From the NCBI GenBank assembly GCA_943331105.2, contig CALQKH020000007.1, forward strand, positions 120,367 through 184,366: a DNA stretch of 64,000 bases, given 5' to 3'. Under the pieces are notes generated by a model. It was given only the letters and a program-made list of their open reading frames with translations. It did no database searches and was not told the origin of the DNA. The position numbers were made by a program, and so were the translations under genes. Position 1 is the stretch's first letter, and each line of letters begins with the position of its first letter. The DNA is from Akkermansia muciniphila. Its GTDB lineage: Bacteria; Pseudomonadota; Gammaproteobacteria; Burkholderiales; Burkholderiaceae_C. Positions 17,963 through 27,572 of the stretch are shown here, piece after piece.

Positions 17963-19115
17963 ACTCCTGACGCGTGACGCCCGTGCCCTGGCGCTTGGTG
18001 AGTTGACAGCCCCGGAAGCCGAAGTGGCGCGGCAGATGCAAATTTGCAATGGCTGCCGTTATTGCGAAGGTTTTTGTGCCGTGTTCCCAGCCATGACTCG
18101 GCGCTTGGAGTTTGGCAAGGCCGATATCCATTACATGGCCAACCTGTGCCACAACTGCGGCGCATGTTTGCATGCTTGCCAGTACGCACCGCCGCACGAC
18201 TTTGCCATCAATGTGCCCAAAGCCATGGCCCAGGTTCGCGGCCAGACCTATGCCGATTACGCCTGGCCACCGGCCTTGGGCAGTTTGTACCAGCGCAATG
18301 GCTTGACCCTGTCGGTGGCGCTCGCTTTGGGCTTGGCACTCTTTTTGGCGCTGGCCATGCTGCGCCAAGGCACCTTGTGGGGGGCGCCAGTGGCAGGTGG
18401 CTTTTACGCGGTGTTTCCTCACAATTTGATGGTGAGCCTGTTTGCGCCCATCTTCTTGTTTGCGGTGTTGGCGCTGGCCCTCGGTGTTCGGCGCTTTTGG
18501 CGCGACGTGACGCCTGCCACCAGCGGTGCCGACCTGACGCCGCCTGCTGCTGCCGAGGCTGCGCACGACGCTTTGCGCCTGAAGTACTTGGACGGCGGCC
18601 ACGGCGAAGGTTGCCACAACGAAGACGATGCGTGGACCCACGCCCGCAGGCGTTACCACCACCTGACGTTTTACGGTTTCATGTTGTGTTTTGCCGCCAC
18701 CAGCGTGGCCACGCTGTACCACTATGTGTTGGGCTGGCCCGCACCGTATGACCTGACCACCTTGCCCAAGTTGCTGGGTGTCATTGGCGGGGTGAGCCTG
18801 ACAGTGGGCACGGCTGGTTTGTGGCGATTGAACCTGCGCCGCCACCCAGAGCATGGTGACGCCGCACAAAAGCCCATGGACAGGGGCTTCATCGCCTTGT
18901 TGTTCTTGGTCAGCGTGACGGGTTTGCTCTTGTGGCTGCTCGGTCAAACAGCGGCCATGCCCTCGATGTTGGCGGTGCACTTGGGTGCGGTGATGGCCTT
19001 GTTCTTGACCTTGCCGTATGGCAAGTTTGCGCACGGTGTTTTCCGCACAGCGGCTTTGCTGCGCTTTGCCATCGAAAAGCGTCAACCCAACCGCTTGGGG
19101 CTGGGCGGGGAATAA
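17949..19115 (+). CDS. tcuB: Tricarballylate utilisation electron-transfer protein (TcuB)
   Basis: A 388-residue iron-sulfur membrane protein. Two 4Fe-4S motifs are complete: C33, C36, C39, C43 ([11 protein letters not shown]) and C67, C70, C73, C77 ([11 protein letters not shown]). Several hydrophobic helices follow, with histidines that could bind haem, as in TcuB, which reoxidises TcuA's FADH2 and delivers electrons to the quinone pool. AAGGAAGGAG precedes the ATG, which lies inside the end of tcuA. It converges with mnmA, the two stop codons being one base apart, with no terminator between. Confidence 0.88.
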   Translation: MQTLELLTRDARALALGELTAPEAEVARQMQICNGCRYCEGFCAVFPAMTRRLEFGKADIHYMANLCHNCGACLHACQYAPPHDFAINVPKAMAQVRGQTYADYAWPPALGSLYQRNGLTLSVALALGLALFLALAMLRQGTLWGAPVAGGFYAVFPHNLMVSLFAPIFLFAVLALALGVRRFWRDVTPATSGADLTPPAAAEAAHDALRLKYLDGGHGEGCHNEDDAWTHARRRYHHLTFYGFMLCFAATSVATLYHYVLGWPAPYDLTTLPKLLGVIGGVSLTVGTAGLWRLNLRRHPEHGDAAQKPMDRGFIALLFLVSVTGLLLWLLGQTAAMPSMLAVHLGAVMALFLTLPYGKFAHGVFRTAALLRFAIEKRQPNRLGLGGE

Positions 19116-19116
19116 A

Positions 19117-20289
19117 TCAATCTGTTGTGGACGGGCAGGCGCTGGCCGAATGGATCACGCCGCCGCCCAAACACACTTCGCCGTCGTACAGCACAGCGCT
19201 TTGGCCGGGCGTGACGGCCCATTGGTCTTCGTTGAATGACAAATCAAAGCCAGCACCCCCATCTGGCATGGTGAGTGATTGCAGGGTGCACGGTGCATCG
19301 GTTTGTCGGTAGCGGGTTTTGGCGGCATAGGCACCGGGCTTGGGTGCCAAGCCCGCGCACCAGCTCACGTCTGTGGCTTGCAGTTGAGGCGACAGCAACC
19401 AAGGGTGGTCATGGCCTTGCACCACCCACAAGGTGTTGTTGGGGATGTCCTTGCGGGCCACAAACCAGGGTGTGTGTTCGCCCGCGCCTCGCAAACCTTG
19501 CGCCTGCAGGGCTTTCATTTCAGCGCCTTTGGCCTTGATGCCGCCTATTCCTAAGCCTTGGCGTTGGCCCAAGGTGTAAAAGCTCAGGCCCACATGCTTG
19601 CCGATCGTGCGACCTGACGGGTCTTTAATGGGGCCGGGTTCTTTGCTGATGTAGCGGTTCAAAAACTCGCGAAAAGGCCGCTCACCAATGAAGCAGATGC
19701 CGGTGGAGTCTTTCTTTTTGGCATTGGGCAGGCCGATCTCTTGGGCGATGCGGCGCACCTCGGTTTTGTGCAATTCGCCCACCGGGAAAAGCGTCTTACT
19801 CAATTGCGCTTGGTTCAGGCGGTGTAAGAAGTAGCTTTGGTCTTTGCTCGGGTCCAAGCCCTTGAGCAGTTCAAACAGGCCGCTGGCCGTGTTTTGTCGC
19901 ACACGGGCGTAGTGGCCAGTGGCGATTTTTTCAGCCCCCACGCGCATGGCGTGGTCTAAAAAAGACTTGAATTTGATCTCGGCGTTGCACAGGATGTCCG
20001 GGTTGGGTGTCCGACCAGCTTGGTATTCGCGCACAAACTCTGAAAAAACCCGGTCTTTGTAATCGGCCGCAAAGTTGACATGTTCGATGTCGATGCCCAG
20101 CACATCGGCCACGGCGGCAGCATCGACAAAGTCGACGTTGGATGAGCAGTACTCGCTGTCATCGTCGTCTTCCCAGTTTTTCATGAAGATGCCAATGACT
20201 TCATGGCCTTGCTGCTTGAGCAGGTGTGCCGTCACGGCCGAATCAACGCCGCCGGACAGGCCGACGACCACACGTTTCAATTTGGACAT
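19117..20289 (-). CDS. mnmA: tRNA-specific 2-thiouridylase
   Basis: MnmA, 390 residues, makes the 2-thio group of the wobble uridine in tRNAs for Lys, Glu and Gln. The N-terminal PP-loop ATPase motif [10 protein letters not shown] is at about 9-18. The catalytic cysteines stand in [11 protein letters not shown] and [13 protein letters not shown]; the C-terminal beta-barrel follows ([11 protein letters not shown]). The chosen ATG opens [11 protein letters not shown], the normal family start. It is divergent from a lytic transglycosylase. Confidence 0.97.
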   Translation of the reverse strand: MSKLKRVVVGLSGGVDSAVTAHLLKQQGHEVIGIFMKNWEDDDDSEYCSSNVDFVDAAAVADVLGIDIEHVNFAADYKDRVFSEFVREYQAGRTPNPDILCNAEIKFKSFLDHAMRVGAEKIATGHYARVRQNTASGLFELLKGLDPSKDQSYFLHRLNQAQLSKTLFPVGELHKTEVRRIAQEIGLPNAKKKDSTGICFIGERPFREFLNRYISKEPGPIKDPSGRTIGKHVGLSFYTLGQRQGLGIGGIKAKGAEMKALQAQGLRGAGEHTPWFVARKDIPNNTLWVVQGHDHPWLLSPQLQATDVSWCAGLAPKPGAYAAKTRYRQTDAPCTLQSLTMPDGGAGFDLSFNEDQWAVTPGQSAVLYDGEVCLGGGVIHSASACPSTTD

Positions 20290-20389
20290 GCTGCCATTAT
20301 CCTTTGCGCCGTTGGGGCATGAGCTTGTGCACAAAGGCACTGGTTTGGCGGATCGGCGGGATAATGTCCAGCCTTATCGCTTGGAAGCC

Positions 20390-21118
20390 ATGTTCAATCC
20401 TTGGTCGCAAGACCCCGACAGTCGGGCGCGTTGTCGCAACGCGTTGGCACGCCTTGTAGCGTTCACCCACCGTGGCTTGGCCTTGGTGGGTGCGCTGGTG
20501 GCCGCCTTGTTGTTGTTGATATGGTTGCAGCCGCTGTGGTTGCAGCCGGTGGAGCAACGCTTGGCCACCTGGTTGCGAGAGCGTGATGTGTTGACTGTTT
20601 TTTGGCCCCAGAACACAGCCGAGCGAGCCACGGCTGTGCATCTGCAGGATTTGCCGCCTCCTCAGGCTTCGGTGGCCATTTGGTTGGCACGCAAGTACAA
20701 GGTGGCGCCTGAGCCTTTGGCGGCCTTGGTGGCCGAGGCCCATGTGCTGGCCAAATCGTCCAAATTGCCCGCTCACCTGATTTTGGCCGTGATGGCCTCA
20801 GAATCGAGTTTTCATCCCTACGTTCAAAGTCAGGCCGGTGCGCAAGGATTGATGCAAGTCATGACGGGTATTCATGCCCAACGCTACGAGGCTTATGGCG
20901 GGCCTTTGGCGGCTTTTGATCCGGTGACCAACTTGCGAGTGGGTGTTGCGGTTCTGGCCGATGCGATCAAACTGCGTGGCGGATCACTCGAGGAAGGTCT
21001 GCTGTTTTACTTGGGGGGCTACGCCATGACCGAGGACAACGGGTATGTGGCCAAGGTCTTGGCTGAAAAATCACGCTTGGATGCCGTTGCCGCAGGTCAA
21101 AAACTCCCAACGGATTGA
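20390..21118 (+). CDS. Lytic transglycosylase (Slt domain) with N-terminal membrane anchor
   Basis: A 242-residue protein with a membrane anchor at about 30-48 and a C-terminal soluble lysozyme-like transglycosylase domain. E138 in VMASESSFHPY is the catalytic acid; AGAQGLMQVM, the domain's second motif, follows, and the end resembles the substrate-binding YLGGY block. Such enzymes cleave the peptidoglycan glycan strand to 1,6-anhydromuropeptides in the periplasm. The ATG at 20390 is chosen because it starts just before the anchor. Confidence 0.88.
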   Translation: MFNPWSQDPDSRARCRNALARLVAFTHRGLALVGALVAALLLLIWLQPLWLQPVEQRLATWLRERDVLTVFWPQNTAERATAVHLQDLPPPQASVAIWLARKYKVAPEPLAALVAEAHVLAKSSKLPAHLILAVMASESSFHPYVQSQAGAQGLMQVMTGIHAQRYEAYGGPLAAFDPVTNLRVGVAVLADAIKLRGGSLEEGLLFYLGGYAMTEDNGYVAKVLAEKSRLDAVAAGQKLPTD

Positions 21119-21164
21119 TCTTGAGGGTTAATTGTCGGTTGTTGGGTTTGATGCACGGACAGCG

Positions 21165-21923
21165 TCACAAGCGGCTGAAGAAAACGGCACTCATCACCAA
21201 GCCAGTGGCGATGACAAACCAGCGCACCCCATGAACAGGCAAGCGTTTGGCCAAACGTGCACCGATCCAACCCCCAGCGGTCGCCAAGGCCATCATCCAG
21301 ACCGCTTGTGGCCAAACAATGGCGCCCGCCAGCGCAAAGGCCAGCACCGAGAGCAACGACAAAACAAATGAGTTGAGGTTCTTGAGCGCATTGACGGTAT
21401 TCAGCCTGGATTCACCGGTCAGGGTGTAAAGCGCCATCAGCAAAATGCCCAGTCCTCCGTTGAAATAGCCCCCGTAAATGGCGACAAGCATGAGACCGGG
21501 CTGGCGCCAAGAAAGTTGAGCTTGTCCGAAATTGCGCTTGGCCAGCCAAGGGCCTGCTGCAAACAGCGCAGTGGCCAACAGCAAAAGCCACGGCACCAAA
21601 CCTGAAAAGACTTTGGCAGGCGTCACCAGCAACAAGCCGGCACCGATCAGACCGCCCAATGCGGCAATGATGACTTCCCTTTTCAGCAAACTTTTGGGCA
21701 ATGCCTTGAGCTCTGAGCGAAATCCCCATGTGCTGCCCAAGTAGCCCGGGCTCACGGCCATGGCACTGGTGGCGTTTGCGGCAAGAGGGGGGACTCCAGC
21801 AAACACCAAGGCTGGAAAAGTGAGAAAACTACCGCCCCCAGCGATGGCATTGAGCACACCTGCTGCAAAAGCTGCGCCACCCGTGAGCAGCCAAAGGGCT
21901 TCACTGGACCAGGGAGCGCTCAT
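21165..21923 (-). CDS. TauE/SafE family membrane exporter
   Basis: A 252-residue integral membrane protein with about eight helices and the family repeat: GVLNAIAGGGSFLTFPAL near residue 22 and GGYFNGGLGILLMALY in the second half. The family carries sulfite, sulfoacetate or other organosulfur anions out of the cell. The ATG overlaps the stop of the Nudix gene by four bases (ATGA), so the two are coupled. The substrate is unknown. Confidence 0.88.
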   Translation of the reverse strand: MSAPWSSEALWLLTGGAAFAAGVLNAIAGGGSFLTFPALVFAGVPPLAANATSAMAVSPGYLGSTWGFRSELKALPKSLLKREVIIAALGGLIGAGLLLVTPAKVFSGLVPWLLLLATALFAAGPWLAKRNFGQAQLSWRQPGLMLVAIYGGYFNGGLGILLMALYTLTGESRLNTVNALKNLNSFVLSLLSVLAFALAGAIVWPQAVWMMALATAGGWIGARLAKRLPVHGVRWFVIATGLVMSAVFFSRL

Positions 21924-22414
21924 GATGCCAAAGGAGGCAAGTTGGCCACTGCTGAATCGGTATGGATCACGCCCAGAGGAAATCGTTGCCCAGCCAGGTG
22001 GTCTTCTATACAGCGCAGAACCAAGGGGCTGCGATGACGATCGGCGCTGTCGCGCACTTCCTGTGGCGTCATCCAAATGGTTCGGACAATGCCTTCGTCC
22101 AAACTCAGGTCAGGCCTCACCTCGCCAATGTCACCGCAAAAGGCCATGCGCACGTAGGTGATGTCTTCGCCTGTTTGTGGTCTCTGAAAGCGAGATAAGT
22201 AAATACCTACTAACTCTGTAGGCCAGAAATCTCTTGCAGTTTCCTCCAAGGCCTCGCGAGCACAGCCTTCAGCAGGTGACTCGCCGGGGTCGAGGTGGCC
22301 CGCCGGGTTGTTCAACCGAAGGCCTTCTTGGGTGTGTTCTTCGATCAGCAAGTAGCGGCCTTCTTTTTCAATGATGGCGGCGACGGTGACATTGGGTTTC
22401 CAGCGTGTGTCCAT
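21920..22414 (-). CDS. Nudix hydrolase (NudJ-like)
   Basis: A 164-residue Nudix pyrophosphohydrolase. The Nudix box spans 39-61: G39HLDPGE45 then R53-E54 and E57-E58, coordinating the metal for hydrolysis of nucleoside diphosphate derivatives. The N-terminus WKPNVTVAAII and the PAGHLDPGES pattern resemble NudJ, a phosphatase of HMP-PP and nucleoside phosphates. It is divergent from pntA and is followed, by a 4-base overlap, by a TauE/SafE exporter. Confidence 0.9.
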   Translation of the reverse strand: MDTRWKPNVTVAAIIEKEGRYLLIEEHTQEGLRLNNPAGHLDPGESPAEGCAREALEETARDFWPTELVGIYLSRFQRPQTGEDITYVRMAFCGDIGEVRPDLSLDEGIVRTIWMTPQEVRDSADRHRSPLVLRCIEDHLAGQRFPLGVIHTDSAVANLPPLAS

Positions 22415-22488
22415 GGGTGGGATTATCGGTCCCCCGAAACCCTTAGGCTGACCTGGAGCGATCACTGGGTCCGGTGGAGGCCCGGCAA

Positions 22489-22507
22489 TGCACAATATTG
22501 GTGTGCA
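22489..22507. promoter_or_regulatory. Dyad between Nudix gene and pntA
   Basis: TGCACA-7-TGTGCA forms a six-base inverted repeat, extendable to nine bases with one mismatch, in the 225-bp divergent region before pntA. It may be an operator or a hairpin; no regulator can be named. Confidence 0.3.
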
Positions 22508-22639
22508 CTGATGTTTTGATTTGTTCAGGGCTCGGGGCCCATGGCCATGCCACTTGGAAGATCTTGGTGAAAGGGGGGACACATTGACTTCGGTTAAGCT
22601 GTTTTCCTTTGGTTTTCTGGACAAAGTGAGGAGACAGAC

Positions 22640-24241
22640 ATGCAAACAGGCGATTCAGCCGCCACGCCCCAGCGTATTGGCGTGCCCAAAGAGGTTTTTC
22701 CTGGTGAAAAACGGGTGGCCACAGTTCCCGATGCGGTGACCAAGTTGGTCAAATTGGGCTTTGCCGTGGTGGTGGAGCAGGGTGCGGGCGATCTCGCTGA
22801 CCTGTCGGATGCTGCTTACATCGAAGCTGGTGCCACCATTGCCCCGAATGCTGCGGCGCTGTGGAGTGGCTGCGATATCGTTTTCAAAGTCCGTGCGCCT
22901 ACGCCGGACGAAGTGGCGCTGATGCACGAAGGCCAGACCTTGATCGGTTTCTTGTGGCCCGCACAAAACCCTGATTTGATGCAGCAGCTCGTGGCCAAAA
23001 AGGTCACAGCGCTGTCCATTGATGCTCTGCCCCGCACCTTGAGCCGCGCCCAGAAAATGGACGCGCTGACCTCGATGGCGGGTGTGAGCGGCTACCGCGC
23101 GGTGGTCGAGGCGGCCAATGCGTTTGGTCGTTTTTTCAACGGCCAGATCACGGCCGCGGGCAAAGTACCCCCCGCTAAGGTGTTCATTGCCGGTGCCGGT
23201 GTAGCAGGTCTGGCCGCCATTGGCGCGGCCGCCAGCTTGGGTGCCATCGTGCGCGCCAACGACACCCGCGCCGAAGTGGCCGACCAAGTCGTGTCGCTTG
23301 GCGGTGAGTTCGTCAAAGTCGATTATGAAGAAGAAGGCTCGGGCGGCGGCGGTTACGCCAAGGTCATGAGCGAAGGCTTCCAGGCCGCGCAGCGCGAGAT
23401 GTACGCCAAACAAGCTAAAGAGTGCGACATCATCATCACCACTGCGTTGATCCCTGGCAAACCCGCGCCCAAGCTGATCACCGCCGAGATGGTGCAAAGC
23501 ATGAAGCCCGGCAGCGTGATTGTGGACATGGCCGCAGAACAAGGCGGTAACTGCGAACTGACTGAGCCCGGCAAAGCGGTGGTCAAGCACGGCGTGACCA
23601 TCGTGGGCTACACCGACTTGGCCTCGCGCATGGCGCGCCAGTCGTCCACGTTGTATGGCACCAATCTGTTCCGTTTGACCGAAGAGCTGTGCAAGACCAA
23701 AGACGGCGTGATCAATGTCAACATGGAAGACGACGCGATTCGTGGTCTTACCGTGGTCAAAGATGGTGCAATCACTTGGCCCGCGCCGCCCCTGGTGGCG
23801 GCACCCAAGCCCGCCCCCAAGCCAGCTGCAGCACCCAGCGCCAAAAAAGGCCATGGCCACGGCGAGCCCTCGGGCCCGATGCCTGTGGGCCAACTGCTCA
23901 TCGTTTCTGCGGTCGCTGCTGTGCTGCTGGTACTGGTGGGCGCGTATGCGCCAGCGGCCTTCCTGTCGCACTTCACGGTGTTTGTGTTGGCCTGCTTTGT
24001 GGGCTACATGGTGGTTTGGAACGTCAAGCCTGCACTGCACACCCCACTCATGAGTGTGACCAACGCGATCAGCTCCATCATCGCCATCGGTGCGCTGGTG
24101 CAGATCTCGCCTTTGGCTGCGGCTGGGCGGCCCAACACGCTGATCGCCATCTTGGCGGCTTTGGCGCTGGTGCTGACAGCCATCAACATGTTTGGCGGCT
24201 TTGCCGTCACCCAGCGCATGCTGGCGATGTTTCGAAAGTAA
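22640..24241 (+). CDS. pntA: NAD(P) transhydrogenase, alpha subunit
   Basis: PntA, 533 residues, the NAD(H)-binding subunit of the proton-translocating transhydrogenase (NADPH formation driven by the proton gradient). The cytoplasmic alanine dehydrogenase-like domain covers about 1-385, with [15 protein letters not shown] as the NAD-binding motif. A Pro/Ala linker follows and then four membrane helices (about 415-530). The full fused form is present, not the split pntAA/pntAB arrangement. GAGGAGA precedes the ATG. It is followed by pntB. Confidence 0.97.
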   Translation: MQTGDSAATPQRIGVPKEVFPGEKRVATVPDAVTKLVKLGFAVVVEQGAGDLADLSDAAYIEAGATIAPNAAALWSGCDIVFKVRAPTPDEVALMHEGQTLIGFLWPAQNPDLMQQLVAKKVTALSIDALPRTLSRAQKMDALTSMAGVSGYRAVVEAANAFGRFFNGQITAAGKVPPAKVFIAGAGVAGLAAIGAAASLGAIVRANDTRAEVADQVVSLGGEFVKVDYEEEGSGGGGYAKVMSEGFQAAQREMYAKQAKECDIIITTALIPGKPAPKLITAEMVQSMKPGSVIVDMAAEQGGNCELTEPGKAVVKHGVTIVGYTDLASRMARQSSTLYGTNLFRLTEELCKTKDGVINVNMEDDAIRGLTVVKDGAITWPAPPLVAAPKPAPKPAAAPSAKKGHGHGEPSGPMPVGQLLIVSAVAAVLLVLVGAYAPAAFLSHFTVFVLACFVGYMVVWNVKPALHTPLMSVTNAISSIIAIGALVQISPLAAAGRPNTLIAILAALALVLTAINMFGGFAVTQRMLAMFRK

Positions 24242-24247
24242 AAAACT

Positions 24248-24277
24248 TTGGGGACAGATCTTTAGCTCTGTCCCCAA
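24248..24277 (+). repeat. Perfect hairpin between pntA and pntB
   Basis: An 11-base stem TTGGGGACAGA/TCTGTCCCCAA with an eight-base loop fills most of the 54-base gap between pntA and pntB. It has no T-run, so it is probably an mRNA-processing, attenuation or REP-like repeat element rather than a terminator. Confidence 0.7.
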
Positions 24278-24295
24278 CTGATTAAAGAGACACTT

Positions 24296-25714
24296 ATGAA
24301 CTCAAGTCTGGCCACGGTCGCCTACATTGGCGCGACCATTCTCTTCATCCTCAGCCTGGGTGGTTTGTCCAACCAGGAAACCGCACGGCGCGGCAACCTT
24401 TACGGCATGATCGGCATGAGCTTGGCCGTGCTGGCCACCATCTTTGGCCCGCAAGTCACAGCCGAAGGCATTCCCATGATCGTGGGCTCGGTGCTGGTGG
24501 GCGCCATCATTGGCTTGTACGCTGCGCGCAAAGTGCAGATGACGCAAATGCCCGAACTCGTGGCGCTCATGCACAGCATGGTCGGCATGGCCGCGGCGTT
24601 GGTGGGTTACGCTACTTATGTGGACCCAGAAGCTTCCAAGAATTTGGAAGGCGCGGCGCATGCCATCCACGCCGGTGAAATCTACATCGGTATCTTCATT
24701 GGTGCTGTGACCTTCTCGGGTTCTGTGGCGGCATTTGGCAAGTTGTCTGGTCGCATTGGCGGCAGTCCCTTGTTGCTGCCTGCGCGCCACTGGCTCAACT
24801 TGGCGGGCTTGATCGCGGTCATTTATTTTGGCCGTGAGTTCATGTTGGCCGAAACGCTGGAAGAAGGCATGGTGCCTTTGTTCATCATGACGGCCATCGC
24901 TTTGCTGTTTGGTATCCACATGGTCATGGCCATTGGTGGTGCGGACATGCCTGTGGTCGTGTCCATGCTCAACAGCTATTCGGGTTGGGCCGCAGCGGCT
25001 ACCGGATTCATGCTGAGCAACGATTTGTTGATCGTGATCGGCGCGTTGGTCGGCTCAAGTGGCGCGATTTTGTCCTACATCATGTGCAACGCGATGAACC
25101 GCAGTTTCATCAGCGTGATCGCTGGTGGCTTCGGTACCACGGCTGCAGCACCCAAGGCCGCTGGTGAAGCGTCTGAGCCTGTGGGCGAGGTGAGCCCGAT
25201 CTTGGCCGCTGAAACTGCTGAGATGTTGCGCGATGCCAAGAATGTGATCATTGTTCCTGGTTACGGCATGGCGGTGGCGCAGGCCCAGCACACGGTGTTT
25301 GAAATCACCAAGACACTGCGCGACAAAGGCGTGAACGTGCGCTTTGGCATCCACCCGGTGGCCGGTCGCATGCCCGGCCACATGAACGTGCTGTTGGCCG
25401 AAGCCAAAGTGCCCTACGACATCGTGTTTGAGATGGATGAGCTCAACGATGACTTCCCGGACACCGATGTGGCTATTGTGATTGGTGCCAACGACATCGT
25501 GAACCCGGCTGCGCAAGATGACCCCACCAGCCCGATTGCTGGCATGCCGGTGCTCGAAGTTTGGAAGGCCCGCACCAGCATCGTGATGAAGCGCTCTATG
25601 GCCAGCGGTTATGCCGGTGTGGACAATCCACTGTTTTATAAAGAGAACAACCGCATGTTGTTTGGCGATGCCAAAAAAATGCTGGATGAGGTGTTGGTGG
25701 CCTTGAAGTCATAA
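24296..25714 (+). CDS. pntB: NAD(P) transhydrogenase, beta subunit
   Basis: PntB, 472 residues, carries the rest of the membrane channel and the NADP(H)-binding domain. About eight or nine helices lie in residues 1-265. The soluble C-terminal domain contains [31 protein letters not shown] and the [13 protein letters not shown] loop that grips NADP(H). It is co-transcribed with pntA and ends the unit before a terminator-like hairpin. Confidence 0.97.
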   Translation: MNSSLATVAYIGATILFILSLGGLSNQETARRGNLYGMIGMSLAVLATIFGPQVTAEGIPMIVGSVLVGAIIGLYAARKVQMTQMPELVALMHSMVGMAAALVGYATYVDPEASKNLEGAAHAIHAGEIYIGIFIGAVTFSGSVAAFGKLSGRIGGSPLLLPARHWLNLAGLIAVIYFGREFMLAETLEEGMVPLFIMTAIALLFGIHMVMAIGGADMPVVVSMLNSYSGWAAAATGFMLSNDLLIVIGALVGSSGAILSYIMCNAMNRSFISVIAGGFGTTAAAPKAAGEASEPVGEVSPILAAETAEMLRDAKNVIIVPGYGMAVAQAQHTVFEITKTLRDKGVNVRFGIHPVAGRMPGHMNVLLAEAKVPYDIVFEMDELNDDFPDTDVAIVIGANDIVNPAAQDDPTSPIAGMPVLEVWKARTSIVMKRSMASGYAGVDNPLFYKENNRMLFGDAKKMLDEVLVALKS

Positions 25715-25743
25715 AAAGCCTCTTTGTCGTCGCAACCCAAGAA

Positions 25744-25780
25744 GGGGGGTGAACATTGTTCATCTCCCTTTCATTTTTTT
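25744..25780 (+). terminator. Probable terminator after pntB
   Basis: An 11-pair stem (GGGGGGTGAAC with GTTCATCTCCC, two wobble pairs) with a three-base loop is followed by TTTCATTTTTTT, 29 bases after the pntB stop. Confidence 0.65.
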
Positions 25781-25854
25781 GGGCGTAAACCCCGATGTTT
25801 TTCAGTCAGGTCGCTGTCAGATATCAGTTAGACTGAATTTCAGGAGACCACGAC

Positions 25855-27534
25855 ATGTTGAACCCCGTTTGGTTGAAAAGTTACCCTGCTGGCATTCCCG
25901 CTGAAATAGCTTCTGACCCCTACAGCTCCTTGGTCGGTTTGCTCGAAGACAGTTTTGCCAAATACGCTGACCGTTGTGCCTACAGCTTCATGGGCAAGGA
26001 CATCAGCTTTGCCCAAACCAACGAGGAAAGCTTGGCAATGGCTGCGTATTTGCAGTCCTTGGGATTGAGCCAAGGCGATCGCGTGGCCATCATGATGCCC
26101 AACGTACCGCAGTATCCGGTGGCTGTGGCGGCCATCTTGCGTGCCGGTTTTGTGGTGGTCAACGTCAACCCTTTGTATACCGCCCGCGAGCTGGAGCATC
26201 AACTCAAGGACTCGGGTGCCAAAGCGATCGTGATCATCGAGAACTTTGCTGCGACGCTTGAAAAATGTATCCCTCAAACACCTGTACAGCATGTTGTCGT
26301 GGCTGCTATGGGCGACCGTTTGGGTGTGCTCAAAGGCAGTTTGGTCAACTACGTGGTGCGCAACGTTAAAAAAATGGTGCCTGTTTTTCACCTGCCTCAA
26401 GCGGTCAGGTTCAATGATGCGCTGAGCAAAGGTCGGCAGCTGGCTTTTCGAAAGCCCAATTTAACGGCCGACGACATCGCTGTGTTGCAGTACACCGGTG
26501 GCACCACCGGGGTGTCCAAGGGCGCCGTACTTTTGCACCGCAACGTGATCGCCAATGTGTTGCAGTCTGAGGCTTGGAATGAACCGGTCATGAAGCGCAT
26601 TCCGGCTGGCGAGCAACCTACCTCGGTGTGCGCTTTGCCGCTGTACCACATCTTCGCCTTCACGGTGAACATGATGCTGGGATTGCGCATGGGCGGAAAA
26701 ACCATCTTGATTCCCAATCCTCGTGATTTGCCTGCTGTTCTCAAAGAGTTGTCCAAGCACACGTTTCACAGCTTCCCGGCCGTCAATACCTTGTTCAACG
26801 GCTTGGCCAACCATCCCGATTTCGGCACGGTGAACTGGTCTAACCTCAAGGTGTCCTTGGGCGGTGGCACGGCTGTGACGCCCAATGTGGCCCAGCTTTG
26901 GCTGGAGAAAACCGGGTGTCCAATTTGCGAAGGCTATGGTTTGTCCGAAACCAGCCCTTCCGCCAGCTGCAACCCGACCACCAGCACCGAATTCACGGGG
27001 ACCATTGGTGTGCCTTTGCCCAGCACCTGGATGAAATTGCTCGATGACGATGGTCACGAGGTGACGGAGCCCGGACAGCCTGGGGAAATCGCCATCAAGG
27101 GGCCGCAGGTCATGGCCGGTTACTGGCAGCGCCCCGATGAAACGGCCAAAGTCATGACGGCCGATGGGTTCTTCAAATCGGGTGATGTGGGAACTTTGGA
27201 CGCGCGGGGTTTCTTCAAGATCATTGACCGCAAAAAGGACATGATCTTGGTCAGTGGCTTCAATGTCTATCCCAATGAGGTGGAAGAGGTGGCTTCAACT
27301 TGTCCCGGGGTGCTCGAGTGTGCGGCGATTGGTGTGCCCGATGAAAAAACGGGCGAAACTGTCAAGTTGGTGGTGGTCAAAAAAGACCCGACTTTGACAG
27401 AAGCCAAGATCATGGCCCACTGTCGTGAGCACATGACCGCCTACAAACAACCCAGGGTGATCGAGTTCCGTACCGAGTTGCCCAAAACACCGGTGGGGAA
27501 GATTTTGCGGCGTGAGCTGCGCAGTCCAGCTTGA
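25855..27534 (+). CDS. fadD: Long-chain fatty acid-CoA ligase
   Basis: A 559-residue AMP-forming ligase of the FadD group, which couples fatty acid uptake to CoA activation for beta-oxidation. Motifs: YTGGTTGVSKGAVLLHRN (about 213-230), GYGLSETSP, the hinge FKIIDRKKDMILVSGFNVYP, and a C-terminal lysine in TPVGKILRRELR. CAGGAGAC lies before the ATG. Length and pattern fit FadD better than the other two ligases in this window. Confidence 0.92.
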   Translation: MLNPVWLKSYPAGIPAEIASDPYSSLVGLLEDSFAKYADRCAYSFMGKDISFAQTNEESLAMAAYLQSLGLSQGDRVAIMMPNVPQYPVAVAAILRAGFVVVNVNPLYTARELEHQLKDSGAKAIVIIENFAATLEKCIPQTPVQHVVVAAMGDRLGVLKGSLVNYVVRNVKKMVPVFHLPQAVRFNDALSKGRQLAFRKPNLTADDIAVLQYTGGTTGVSKGAVLLHRNVIANVLQSEAWNEPVMKRIPAGEQPTSVCALPLYHIFAFTVNMMLGLRMGGKTILIPNPRDLPAVLKELSKHTFHSFPAVNTLFNGLANHPDFGTVNWSNLKVSLGGGTAVTPNVAQLWLEKTGCPICEGYGLSETSPSASCNPTTSTEFTGTIGVPLPSTWMKLLDDDGHEVTEPGQPGEIAIKGPQVMAGYWQRPDETAKVMTADGFFKSGDVGTLDARGFFKIIDRKKDMILVSGFNVYPNEVEEVASTCPGVLECAAIGVPDEKTGETVKLVVVKKDPTLTEAKIMAHCREHMTAYKQPRVIEFRTELPKTPVGKILRRELRSPA

Positions 27535-27572
27535 TGCCCTGGAACCTGTCGAATGGGGCCTGAGGGGTGGCC

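Noticed and set aside
20390..21118. Extending the lytic transglycosylase upstream to about 20075
   Set aside because: The extra 105 residues overlap mnmA on the opposite strand and have low-complexity composition; the ATG at 20390 precedes the membrane anchor directly.
22655..24277. Long open frame opposite pntA (about 540 codons)
   Set aside because: It mirrors the codon bias of pntA, has no recognisable motifs and no ribosome binding site; a high-GC antisense shadow.
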